From Bacteroidales bacterium (lineage in GTDB: Bacteria > Bacteroidota > Bacteroidia > Bacteroidales > Lentimicrobiaceae): DNA of 64,000 nt. Each line of letters opens with the position of its first letter. Positions within the stretch are counted from its first letter, which is position 1. This document shows, piece by piece, positions 42,429-52,200 of this stretch. Location: NCBI GenBank assembly GCA_016709025.1, contig JADJEQ010000047.1:5379-69378 (forward strand), given 5' to 3'. A model generated the notes under the pieces. The model had not been told where the DNA came from. It was given only the letters and a program-made list of their open reading frames with translations, and did no database searches. A program made the position numbers and the translations under genes.

Positions 42429-43106
42429 TTATTTACCTGATTCTTTTTCAGCATCAGCCTTCATTTTTTCATTTGCAGTGATCAGAAACTCTACCCTGCG
42501 GTTCTCTGCGCGGCCCGACTCTGAATCATTGCTGTACTTGGGAGCAGTTTCGCCATAACCTTTAATATTTGTACGGCTGTTTGGAATTCCATTGGAAGCC
42601 AGGTAAGAAGTAACTGAACCTGCGCGCCTTTCTGATAAATTTTTGTTGTATGCATTACTGCCTTTATTGTCGGTGTGCCCCTGCACTTCAATATCCGTAT
42701 CAGGATAATAGTTGAGAACAGTTACCAGTTTATCGAGACTGACTTTAGCATCGCCCGACAGGTCCGACTGGTCAAAACCAAAAAGAACATTGCTGCTGAA
42801 CTCGACAATGATGCCTTCTCCAACACGTTCAACCTTTGCATCGGGAACTGTCTTTTCAATTTCTGCAGCCTGTTTGTCCATTTTGTTACCAATGATGGCC
42901 CCGGTAGCGCCGCCTACGGTTGCGCCGATAATAGCACCCAGTGCAGTGTTCCCCGAAGCTCTGCCAATAACAGCGCCCACAGCGCCTCCGGTAGCGGTTC
43001 CGACAACTGCACCTTTTTGTGTTTTATTCCAGGATGAACATCCCGAAGCGATCACTATCAGGGATGCACCAAAGAGCATAATCAAGCTCATTCTTAACTT
43101 TTTCAT
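42429..43106 (-). CDS. Glycine-zipper OmpA-family lipoprotein
   Basis: A 225-residue protein. Lipoprotein signal ending IASGC (Cys 23), then glycine-zipper segments (GAVVGTATGGAVGAVIG and GAIIGATVGGATGAIIG, about 32-72) and an OmpA domain (about 95-215: FSSNVLFGFDQSDLSGDAK, EVQGHTDNKGSN, LSERRAGSVTSYLASNGI, AENRRVEFLI). It tethers the outer membrane to peptidoglycan; glycine zippers are common in envelope-stress lipoproteins of this type (YiaD-like). It is the first gene behind P10, whose divergent partner P11 starts 345 bp from its ATG. Confidence 0.92.
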   Translation of the reverse strand: MKKLRMSLIMLFGASLIVIASGCSSWNKTQKGAVVGTATGGAVGAVIGRASGNTALGAIIGATVGGATGAIIGNKMDKQAAEIEKTVPDAKVERVGEGIIVEFSSNVLFGFDQSDLSGDAKVSLDKLVTVLNYYPDTDIEVQGHTDNKGSNAYNKNLSERRAGSVTSYLASNGIPNSRTNIKGYGETAPKYSNDSESGRAENRRVEFLITANEKMKADAEKESGK

Positions 43107-43313
43107 GATGAATTTTTTTTTAATTGTTTAAGCGTAGTGTTTAATGAATTTCGTTTGTCGCTACTATCAAAGTCAATATTTCTTCTGACAGTAAATTCCG
43201 GTTATTCCAATCCCGCTGAGAACTACTTTATATTTCAGTTCACTGATAGATTGCCAGCCGGAATACTACTTTCATTGTAGAAGGCAAAGGTCGGTCTGCC
43301 TGAACTCTTATAC

Positions 43314-43349
43314 ATTACATAACTTTAGGTTTAAGTTGCATCATTCACA
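43314..43349 (-). promoter_or_regulatory. Stress-type bipartite promoter P10
   Basis: On the minus strand TGTGAATGATGCAA occupies 43349-43336 and TGTAAT 43319-43314, spacer 16 bp. It drives the glycine-zipper OmpA operon with a leader of about 200 bases. Confidence 0.8.
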
Positions 43350-43450
43350 CATTCTGCAACAGATCAGCGTTTTTAATTCGCTCATTCCGTTTGCCGGTGA
43401 AAACGAATTCCCTGATATTACAATTCCGGATATATATGATTAATAAAAAG

Positions 43451-43486
43451 TGTGAATAATGTAATTCCTTTTAGAAATTTTGTAAC
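43451..43486 (+). promoter_or_regulatory. Stress-type bipartite promoter P11
   Basis: TGTGAATAATGTAA at 43451-43464 and TGTAAC at 43481-43486, spacer 16 bp. Divergent from P10, it drives the lipoprotein at 43733 through a leader of about 240 bases. Confidence 0.82.
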
Positions 43487-43670
43487 GATTCAGGGAGACA
43501 GGGAATATACTTTTGCTGTTGGTTCTGCAGGGATTTGCTTTCTGCTGGAATCACCAGAAGGATTTGTCACCTGAGTGAACAAGGAATGAAAAAAAACGAA
43601 AGATATCCGAAAGGTGAATAACACAATGTATCATGGAAAATGATCCGGTATTTGAACAATACAAGCAAAA

Positions 43671-43693
43671 GGGTAACTGTTTGGGTTACCCCT
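43671..43693 (+). promoter_or_regulatory. Leader hairpin in the P11 transcript
   Basis: GGGTAAC / GTTACCC stem with a short loop, about 40 bases before the lipoprotein ATG. It lacks a T-run and could be an mRNA stability or translation-control structure. Confidence 0.45.
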
Positions 43694-43732
43694 TGAGTTT
43701 TGACTGTAAAAAAATGAAAGGAATCGTTTAAT

Positions 43733-44206
43733 ATGAAAAAATCAGCTCTCACACTTTCAATTGCATCATTGATGGCTGCCATTCCATTGGTAAGTTTCAG
43801 CGGTTGTGAGTCATCGGCCCAAAGAGACAATGATGCCTATGTACAACAATACAAAGCAAGACGCGGACAGGAAGCAATTCACCAGGATTCGGGTACCGTG
43901 GTGCTCAAAGAAGTGACTGCTGCAGAGTGGGAATTGTTCAGGACCGAATCCGATAAAAAATTAAAGGATAATGAAGCCCTTATTACCGATTTGAAAATGA
44001 AAATCATCAGATCAGGGAAAAAGAGCGATTTGACTTTTACAAAATGGGTTTATGTACTGGAACAGCAAAATAAATTTCTTGAAGAAAGAATTGTAGTTTA
44101 TCCTGAAATACAAAGTGATTGGGAGTCTTTTAAATATGAGATCAATAAAGATCTGGAGGATCTGTTAAAAGAATTGAAAGAACTGGATTCCCGGAATGAT
44201 GGTTAA
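43733..44206 (+). CDS. Predicted helical lipoprotein, unknown function
   Basis: A 157-residue protein with a lipoprotein signal ending SFSGC (Cys 25). The mature part is helical and charged (VTAAEWELFRTESDKKLKDNEALITDL, LEDLLKELKELDSRNDG) with a conserved-looking central KWVYVLEQQNKFLEERI. No named domain is recognised. It sits behind promoter P11 and opposite the glycine-zipper OmpA operon, so an envelope role is likely. Confidence 0.8.
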   Translation: MKKSALTLSIASLMAAIPLVSFSGCESSAQRDNDAYVQQYKARRGQEAIHQDSGTVVLKEVTAAEWELFRTESDKKLKDNEALITDLKMKIIRSGKKSDLTFTKWVYVLEQQNKFLEERIVVYPEIQSDWESFKYEINKDLEDLLKELKELDSRNDG

Positions 44207-44527
44207 AGAGATTGTCACTGATTTTGAGCCGTACGGGAATTTTCCGGAAGGAAAAGGTCAGACTGATTGAAGGTGAAAATTGCTTTGTAAGAACAGGCTC
44301 CATCCAACTCATTCACATGAAGTGGTTTCCGGTGGAAAGGTATTGCCCTGAAACCCCAGGCCCCGGGTTACTATTAATTCTTTATTTTTCAAAGCGGAAT
44401 CAATCAGGATTTCTTTTCTGGGAAGACTGACAGAAGATGGCATGCAAGGTTAAGTTTTCATAAAATTATCTTTCACAATGTTTTAAATTTTTGTAATTTC
44501 GAATAGTATAATAAAATAATCCATTGC
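44207..44527. other. Intergenic, nothing assigned
   Basis: A 72-codon frame at 44212-44430 has no recognisable start context, signal or domain, and I do not call it a gene. No stress element is upstream of the next gene. Confidence 0.45.
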
Positions 44528-47434
44528 ATGAAATCTGCACTCCCGGTATCAACAAAAAAGAAAACCACAAATAAAGATACGGGTCAGTTTCCCATAGCTG
44601 GAATTGGGGCTTCGGCCGGCGGGCTCGAAGCATTGGAGCAGTTTCTCAGCAATGTGCCTGAAAACAGCGGGGTTGCTTATGTTGTTATTCAGCATCTTGA
44701 TCCTACACAGCAAGGGTTTTTGCCGGAGTTGCTTCAGCGAATCACCAAAATGGAGGTGTTCCTGGTAAAAGACCGTATGCCGGTGAAGCCTGATTGCGTG
44801 TTTGTAATCCCGCCCAATAAAAGTATGTCTATTCTGAAGGGCATTTTACACCTGTTTGATCCGGTTGAAGCAAGGGGACTCCGCCTGCCGGTAGATTTTT
44901 TCTTTCACTCGCTGGCTGATGACTGCAAGGAACTTGGCATAGGCATCGTTCTTTCAGGAATGGGGTCTGATGGCAGCGCCGGTATTCGTGCGATTAAAGA
45001 AAAAAATGGCATTGTTGTGGTTCAGAACCCGGCATCCGCCAAATTCGACAGCATGCCCCGCAATGCCATCGCATCGGTACAAGCTGATATTGTAGCCTCT
45101 GCCAAAGAATTGCCGGGAAAACTTGTTGATTTTCTCAAACATATACCGATCATAAAATCGGACATGGAGATCGAGATTAAGAACAAAAGTGCACTCGAAA
45201 AAATAATAATTCTGCTTCGGATGCAGACCGGGAACGACTTTTCGCTCTACAAAAAGAATACGGTATATCGCCGCATCGAAAGAAGGATGGGTGTGCATAA
45301 AATTGATAGCATCGCTTCATATGTTCACTTCCTGCAGGAAAATCCAAAGGAAGTAGAAATTCTTTTTAAGGAATTGCTGATTGGCGTAACCAATTTCTTT
45401 CGCGATGTTCCGGTCTGGAAAAAGCTGAAAGAGACAGTTATTCCGGAACTTATATCCACACACTTAGGTGGCACCACATTGCGCGCATGGATACCAGGTT
45501 GTTCAACAGGAGAAGAAGCCTATTCCATGGCCATTGTTTTTAAGGAAGCACTCGAAAAAACGAGGCCTTCCGATGGCTTTTCCCTCCAGATATTTGCTTC
45601 CGATCTCGATCCGGAAGCAATTGAGACAGCCAGAAAAGGTGTATTCCCGGCAAATATCATTTCAGATGTATCTACTGACCGACTGAACCGTTTTTTTGTA
45701 AAAACAGAAGATGGTTACCGTGTCAACTCTGAAATACGTGAAATGGTCGTGTTTGCCCAACATAACATCATCATGCACCCTCCGTTCACCAAGATGGATA
45801 TTCTGACTTGCCGGAATCTGCTGATATATCTGGAGCCTGAACTTCAAAAGAAATTACTCGGTATGTTCTATTACAGCCTGAGCCCCGGGGGCATCATGCT
45901 GCTTGGCAGTTCCGAAACCCTGGGATCGCAGGGGCACCTGTTTACCCCAATAGATGCCAAATTGAAAATATTTACACGCTCGGATGCTGCACTAAACCCG
46001 CAATTATTCGATTTTCCGTCATCCTTTACGCGTTTAAAACAAATTCCTAATGAAAATACAATGCCGGAAAAATCTATTGTAAATATTCAGGTGCTGGCCG
46101 ATCAGTTGCTTTTACAGAAATTCGCGCCTGCCGGGGTTCTGGTGAATGAAAATGGCGATATTATATACATCAGCGGGCGCACCGGAAAATACCTTGAACC
46201 TGCTGTTGGTAAAGCCAACATGAATATTTTTGCCATGCTGCGTGAAGGCCTGCGCAACGAGTTCCCGGTTGCCTTCCGCAAAGCCATCCTGAAAAAGGAA
46301 GCGGTTGTTTTACACAACATTAAGGTTGGGACAAACGGTACCACGCAAACGGTTGATGTAAAAATTCAGTGGATTGACAAGCCGGAGCCCCTGAAAGGTT
46401 CTGTTATGATCGTTTTTACAGATGTTCCTGAGATTGCAGGTGCCGGCAAACAATCGAATAAAGGAAGGAAAACGCTGGTCAGCATCAGGGAATCTGAGTT
46501 GGAGGCAGAGATACAGCGCCTGCGTGAAGAGATGCAGAATACCGTTGAAGAAATGCAGACTTCGCAGGAAGAGTTGAAGTCGACCAATGAAGAATTGCAA
46601 TCAACCAATGAGGAACTGCAATCAACCAATGAGGAACTAACCACCTCAAAAGAAGAAATGCAAAGCCTGAATGAAGAACTCCAGACAGTGAATTCCGAAT
46701 TGCAGTCGAAGGTAGATGATTATTCGCGGGTGAACAACGATATGAAAAACCTGCTCAACAGCACCGACATTGCAACCTTGTTTCTCGATAAGGAATTGAA
46801 TATACGCCGCTTTACCCTTCAGGCAACCAGGATATTCAAGCTAATCAAGAGCGATATCGGCAGGCCTTTTACCGATCAGGCATCTGACCTGATTTACCCC
46901 GAGTTGGCGGAAGATGCCCGCGAGGTATTAAGAACCCTCGTTTTCAGGCAAAAACAAATTCCTGCCACTGACGGTCGCTGGTTTTCGATCCGTATTATGC
47001 CTTACCGCACTTCCGACGACAGGATCGATGGCCTGGTCATTACATTTATTAATGTTTCAGATCTGAAACAGGTTGAAGGAAAATTAAGCGAAATGGAACA
47101 GTCGCATCTTTTGCTGTTTGCGTCAACACCCTATGTAGTTGTCAAACTATCAACCGATTTTAAGATACTGGAATTTAATCAGCAGGCTGAAAAGTTTTTT
47201 GGCATTAAAAACGTGAACGTACTAAACCGGAATTTTATTCAGTCTTTTATTCCCGAGCAAATGCAGAAAAAGACGGAGAAGGAGTTGACTAAGTTATTGA
47301 AAGAGATGAATGATGGGAAATTTGAAATGCAGGCAGTTAATGCGGGCAATGCAATTTCAGTTGATGAATGGTCGGTTCATTTTTTGCGAAACCAGCTCGA
47401 TTTACCTGCCGGAATTGTTTTAATTGGTAAATGA
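44528..47434 (+). CDS. CheB-CheR fusion with coiled coil and PAS domains
   Basis: A 968-residue protein. Residues about 20-200 are a CheB methylesterase domain with the catalytic triad visible as Ser 29 (GASAGG), His 56 (QHLD) and Asp 148 (GMGSDG). Residues about 210-480 are a CheR SAM-dependent methyltransferase (IPGCSTGEEAYSMAI, ASDLDPEAIETAR, FCRNLLIYL-like text). A Glu/Gln-rich coiled coil follows (about 650-735, TNEELQSTNEELQ), then two PAS domains (about 740-845 and 855-968). There is no receiver domain and no chemoreceptor, CheA or CheW nearby, so it is a free-standing signalling fusion of the type seen widely in environmental bacteria, probably not for chemotaxis. Confidence 0.93.
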   Translation: MKSALPVSTKKKTTNKDTGQFPIAGIGASAGGLEALEQFLSNVPENSGVAYVVIQHLDPTQQGFLPELLQRITKMEVFLVKDRMPVKPDCVFVIPPNKSMSILKGILHLFDPVEARGLRLPVDFFFHSLADDCKELGIGIVLSGMGSDGSAGIRAIKEKNGIVVVQNPASAKFDSMPRNAIASVQADIVASAKELPGKLVDFLKHIPIIKSDMEIEIKNKSALEKIIILLRMQTGNDFSLYKKNTVYRRIERRMGVHKIDSIASYVHFLQENPKEVEILFKELLIGVTNFFRDVPVWKKLKETVIPELISTHLGGTTLRAWIPGCSTGEEAYSMAIVFKEALEKTRPSDGFSLQIFASDLDPEAIETARKGVFPANIISDVSTDRLNRFFVKTEDGYRVNSEIREMVVFAQHNIIMHPPFTKMDILTCRNLLIYLEPELQKKLLGMFYYSLSPGGIMLLGSSETLGSQGHLFTPIDAKLKIFTRSDAALNPQLFDFPSSFTRLKQIPNENTMPEKSIVNIQVLADQLLLQKFAPAGVLVNENGDIIYISGRTGKYLEPAVGKANMNIFAMLREGLRNEFPVAFRKAILKKEAVVLHNIKVGTNGTTQTVDVKIQWIDKPEPLKGSVMIVFTDVPEIAGAGKQSNKGRKTLVSIRESELEAEIQRLREEMQNTVEEMQTSQEELKSTNEELQSTNEELQSTNEELTTSKEEMQSLNEELQTVNSELQSKVDDYSRVNNDMKNLLNSTDIATLFLDKELNIRRFTLQATRIFKLIKSDIGRPFTDQASDLIYPELAEDAREVLRTLVFRQKQIPATDGRWFSIRIMPYRTSDDRIDGLVITFINVSDLKQVEGKLSEMEQSHLLLFASTPYVVVKLSTDFKILEFNQQAEKFFGIKNVNVLNRNFIQSFIPEQMQKKTEKELTKLLKEMNDGKFEMQAVNAGNAISVDEWSVHFLRNQLDLPAGIVLIGK

Positions 47435-47461
47435 TCACTGAAGAATCTAAATATCAAAGCT

Positions 47462-48025
47462 ATGAATGAAACAGAAACCGGTTTTTCGGATGCTGAAATG
47501 CTGCGCAGGAGGGCTGAAGATCAGCTAAGGCTTAAGCAGAAAATATCTGACAACGATTACAATGAAGCCGACGTGAAAAAACTTGTGCACGAACTGCAGG
47601 TGCATCAGATAGAGCTTGAAATGCAGAATGAAGAACTGCAACTGGCGAACGATTCAGCCGAGTCTGCGCTGAAAAAATATACCATGCTGTATGATCTGGC
47701 CCCCATTGGTTATTTCATACTCGAATCCGACGGAAGTATCAGCGACCTGAACTTTACCGGCGCCGATATGCTCCGTGACAAGCGCTTTAATTTAATCAAC
47801 AGCAACTTCAAACTGCATATTTCGGAAGAATCCCGAACGGTATTCAATGATTTTTTCAGTTTGATTTATTCCGGTTATACCAAGGAATCATGCAATCTGA
47901 TGCTTGGCTATGATAACAATACTTTCTGCCATGTATATATGGAAGGGATTGTTACCGACGATGACCGGAAATGTCTTTTATCGGTTGTTGACATTTCAGA
48001 GTTCAGGGAACATAATAATAAATAA
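47462..48025 (+). CDS. PAS-domain signalling protein
   Basis: A 187-residue protein: a helical N-terminus (about 10-70, KKLVHELQVHQIELEMQNEELQ) and one PAS domain (about 75-185, YDLAPIGYFILESDGSISDLN). It has no kinase, cyclase or output domain and is short enough to be a stand-alone sensor or a partner of the CheB-CheR fusion 27 bp upstream, with which it is probably cotranscribed. The N-terminus resembles the linker of many Bacteroidota PAS kinases, so it could be a fragment of one that lost its C-terminal domains. Confidence 0.85.
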   Translation: MNETETGFSDAEMLRRRAEDQLRLKQKISDNDYNEADVKKLVHELQVHQIELEMQNEELQLANDSAESALKKYTMLYDLAPIGYFILESDGSISDLNFTGADMLRDKRFNLINSNFKLHISEESRTVFNDFFSLIYSGYTKESCNLMLGYDNNTFCHVYMEGIVTDDDRKCLLSVVDISEFREHNNK

Positions 48026-48317
48026 ATCATTGTTGTCCGGAAAAATATTTAAAATATGAACAGAATGCTTTACTGCTGTGGGTTTTCGAAGATTTCAATA
48101 ACACGCAGCTTACTTTCTTTTTTTCGCCACCAAGGCACCAAGACTCAAAGTTGCACAAATATATTTTACTCATTTAGTGTTACTTAGTGTTTTCGTGTCC
48201 CAGCCTGCCGGCTGGCAGGTTTGTGGCAAGTCTTTTTTATTTTTAACCGGACAATAGTGTAAATAAATAAATGATTGTTTTTACGAAGTCAAAAATAGAT
48301 AATTTCAACAAAGCAAC
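48026..48317. repeat. Intergenic with REP-like palindrome
   Basis: CCTGCC / GGCAGG palindrome at 48204-48219, the same unit as near 18.97 kb, set in repeat-like text with ACCAAGGCACCAAGA. No gene. Confidence 0.6.
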
Positions 48318-48878
48318 ATGAAGCTCTACATCGGAAATATGGTGAGTAACCGTTGCAAGATGATCGTGAAATCCGAGCTTGAAAAGCACGGGTTACATTT
48401 TATTATAGTAGATTTGGGCGAAGTGGAAATCATGGAGAGCCTTTCGGCCGACCAATTGGAAACGTTGAGCACCGGCCTCCGGAAATCCGGGCTTTCACTC
48501 TTAAGCGACAAGAAAAGCATACTCATCGAGCGGATTAAGAACACCATTGTTGAAATGGTTTATTATTCCGATAAACTGCCAAGGACAAACTTTTCTGATT
48601 TCCTGAGCGAAAAATTGAGTTATGATTATACCTATCTGGCCAACCTTTTTTCTGAGATTCAGGGATCGACCATTGAAAGTTATATTATAAACCTCAGAAT
48701 TGAACGGGTAAAGGAATTGTTGATATACAATGAGCTGAATCTTACTGAAATTTCATACAAGTTGCATTACAGCAGTGTGGCTCACCTGTCGGGCCAGTTT
48801 AAAAAAATAACCGGTTTAACGCCATCCTACTACAAACGATTGCGCCGCAAAAAGCGAAGTCCGATTGAAGGGCTCTGA
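48318..48878 (+). CDS. Small AraC-family regulator (copy 3 of 3)
   Basis: A 186-residue paralogue of the genes at 3682 and 32729, with the HMA-like N-terminus MKLYIGNMVSNRCKMIVK (first Cys of the metal motif again Ser) and the AraC tail YDYTYLANLFSEI, LRIERVKELLIYNE, HYSSVAHLSGQFKKITGLTPS. It follows the PAS protein after 292 bp and precedes a repeat block, so it may be transcribed alone. All three paralogues sit close to signalling or stress genes. Confidence 0.9.
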   Translation: MKLYIGNMVSNRCKMIVKSELEKHGLHFIIVDLGEVEIMESLSADQLETLSTGLRKSGLSLLSDKKSILIERIKNTIVEMVYYSDKLPRTNFSDFLSEKLSYDYTYLANLFSEIQGSTIESYIINLRIERVKELLIYNELNLTEISYKLHYSSVAHLSGQFKKITGLTPSYYKRLRRKKRSPIEGL

Positions 48879-48890
48879 GTGGAAACAAGA

Positions 48891-49092
48891 AGTGAGTGAG
48901 TTGTGAGTAGTGAGTAGTGAGTAGTGAGTAGTGAGTAGTGAGTAGTGAGTAGTGAGTTATGAGTTGTGAGTAGTGAGTTGTGAGAAGTGGTGAGAAGGGA
49001 GAGGGAGAAGGGGAGGAAAGGAAGGGAGAGAAGGGAGAAGGGGAGAAAGGGAGAAAGGGAGAAGGAGAGAAGGGGAGAAGGGGAGAGGGAAA
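48891..49092. repeat. AGTGAGT tandem repeat and GGGAGAA purine block
   Basis: AGTGAGTAGTGAGTAG-type units (48891-48990) run into GGGAGAAGGGGA-type purine repeats (48990-49092). The first unit recurs at 53790-53850. Confidence 0.85.
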
Positions 49093-49202
49093 TAGGGAAG
49101 TTGCAACCAGTGGGCAAGCAGGCGCTGGAGTTTGCTCCCAACTGGAGAAAAGAGGTGAGTTGCTCACTTTTGCAGGATGTCGGGAGCCAGTCTGGGCGCC
49201 AA

Positions 49203-52200
49203 TTATCTTAAATGTTTATAAATAATTTCCATCAGTTTTTCCTTATTTAATGGCTTGGATATATAATCCACACATCCGCTGGAAAGTGCCTTCTGGCGAT
49301 CTTCAGCAAAAGCGTAAGCAGTGGTGGCTATAACCGGTAAACCAGGCCGGAATGCGAGAATTTGCCGGGTTGCTTCATAACCATCGAGCACCGGCATTTT
49401 AATATCCATCAGAACCATCGATATTTCAGGATTCCCGCGGCAAATATTGACGGCTTCTTCCCCATTTAGTGCCCTTAATAGTTGAATCTTCTCGCTTTTA
49501 AGAACTTTTTGCAGGTAACTGTAGCTATAAGTATCATCTTCAGCAATAAGAAAAATATGCTTTTGAAGATCAGTAAACTTACCGGTATTTATTTCATCAA
49601 CCAGCTTGCGCGTTTCATTTACTGGTCTGAAAGGAATTGTAAAATTAAAGGAAGTTCCCCTGCCAGGCTCAGATTCAACCTTTATATCGCCTCCCAGCAT
49701 CTCCACATAGGCTTTTGAGATAGCCAATCCCAGTCCAGAGCCTTCATATGGCCGTGAAAGAGAAGTATCAGCCTGAACAAAGCGGTTAAAAATCCCATCA
49801 ATTTTGTCCTTCGGAATACCCATGCCCGTGTCAGTTACAGAGAAATTCAGTAGATTATCATCGGACCGACATCCAATTTCGATGGAGCCCTGACGCGTAA
49901 ATTTCAACGCATTTTTTATAAGATTTGTCAGAATTGATTCCAGTTTTGCAGTATCGGTTAAAACAAGGTTATGCGCTGAGTGCTGCAATTCATTGAATTT
50001 CATTACAATTCCTTTGGCTTCAGCTTCGGGTTTGAAAAACCTGTATAGGTCGGACATAAGCATATTGACATCACAGGCAGATCGTGATATCCTGCTTTGG
50101 CCTGCTTCGATTTTCGAAATGTCTATGATATCGTTGATGGTATTGAGCAGTCGGTGGCCGCTGATTTTGACAATGTTGATATATTCATTCCGTTCATCGC
50201 CGGTGAGGCCGGAATCAAGCAGCAAATCCATAAAGCCCAGAATCCCGTTCATCGGGGTTCGTATTTCGTGGCTCATATTCGCCAGGAAGGAGGATTTAAG
50301 ACGATCGCTTTCCTCCGCCTTATTCTTGGCGTCCGTAAGCTCCGCCAGTATAAGTTTATCGCTGGTAATATCTTCTTTTAGTATTACAAAATTACGAACT
50401 TCTCCATACTGGTCTGTTATCGGAGAAACAACCGAGTTTTCCCAATAGGCTTCGCCGTTCTTCCTGACGTCATAATACTCACCACGCCATTCCTGACCAT
50501 TATTTAACGCCGTCCATATATCCGGATGCAAGGCATGGCCATTTTCATCACTTCTGAGAATCCCCGGTATTTTCCCGGTTACCTCTTCTTTTGTATAGCC
50601 GGTTAGTTCAGTAAATTTGGGATTGGCATATTCAATAAAACCTTCCGGATCGGTAATCAGAATACCAACAGGGCTCTGTTCTATAGATTTGATGAGGATT
50701 CTGTTTTGCTGTTCTGCTCTTTTCTTTTCCGTAATATCATGGACGATTGAATGAAGATAAACCCTGCCGGAAATGTCAGTTCTGCTGCTGTATACTTCAA
50801 CATCACAAACAGAGCCATCTTTTTTTCGGTGCCGGAACTCAAAATGATTCTGTGTTGAGCTTATCACATTATTTATTATTTTTTTAAGGTCCTCCGGATC
50901 GAGTGTATTAATCTGTGAAATTCCCATTCCTATAAGTTCAGCACGTGAGTAGCCGTAAAATTTTGCCGCGGCTTCATTTGCATCGGCTATAATTCCGGTT
51001 TCAGCATCGATAAGCAGTTTAACAGCGGCATGATTTTCAAACAGAGTCCTGAATTTAAACTCGCTTTCTTTTAGCAGACTTTCGGCTAATTTACGCTCAG
51101 TTATATCACTGATTACAGCATAAAATACACTGCTATTTTCGTCTCTATAAAGCTGGAGATTAACATCAACAGGATAAACGGAGCCATTCTTTCTTTTGTG
51201 TGTTGTCGTAAAAACAAGTTTTTCCTTTTCGCCGGAAATCAGAGGCTGCAACAACCCGTTGAAATCATGTGCGGAATATTCAGTTTTTATATCCAGTGGA
51301 GTAAGTTGAATCATTTCGTCATGCGTATAACCCAGATTTCTCAGGGCACCTGAATTTGCATATTCAAATTTAAGCGTCCCGGAATTGAATACATAAATTT
51401 CATTCAGACTCACCTCAACAATATTCAGTAGTTTAAATTGCTCTATTTCTGCGTGTTTCCTATCGGAAATATCTCTGAAATTAATAATAACTGACTCAAT
51501 GCCTGGCTCTGATAACTGATTACTAAAAGTACTTTCAACCCAACGATATCTGCCCCGGTTTGTGTTAAAGCGGTATTCCAGGGTCAGGGTCAATGTTGGA
51601 TCCTTGATGACTTGCTGAATTGTTGAAAGTACTTTCGGGAGGTCGTCGGGGTGCGTTGCTTTATTCGGGTCTGGTATCCCGAAAGAATCCCCATCACTGA
51701 AAATTCTGATGGCCGACGGACTGGCATAAGTAATCTTGCCATCCTTATTTAAAAGTACGATACCATCCGGTGCTTTTTCGATGAGTGTCCTGAAGTAATT
51801 CTCAGCCCTGGCCAGCGCCTCGACGGCTTTTTTACGGTCTGTAATATCATTGACCAATACATGCCGGGCCGCCTTGTTTTTAAAAATAACCTCATGAGAA
51901 ATAATCTCAACAAACATCAATTCGCCGTTTTTTTTCTTATGACGCCAAACCCCGGCCTGATTGTATGATTCTGTTGTCCCGTCAACATCCCGAATCAACG
52001 CCGGAATATCTTCCTCCGGGCGAATATCAAGAATAGTCATGGAAAGAAATTCTTCCTGGCTATAGCCATAGTGGCTGATGGCAGCATTATTCACTTCGAG
52101 AAAAGCCAGCGTATCAGCATCATAAAACCACATTGCCTGGGGGCTTGTTTCAAACATTGTACGATACTTCAATTCACTTTCCTGCAAAGCTGCCTGATGT

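Noticed and set aside
43633..43731. 33-codon frame in the P11 leader that contains the hairpin
   Set aside because: Too short and without recognisable sequence features; could be a leader peptide, but nothing supports it beyond position.
44212..44430. 72-codon frame before the CheB-CheR gene
   Set aside because: No start context, signal peptide or recognisable domain.
48799..49225. Several frames over AGTGAGT/GGGAGAA blocks
   Set aside because: Repeat translations overlapping the end of the AraC gene.
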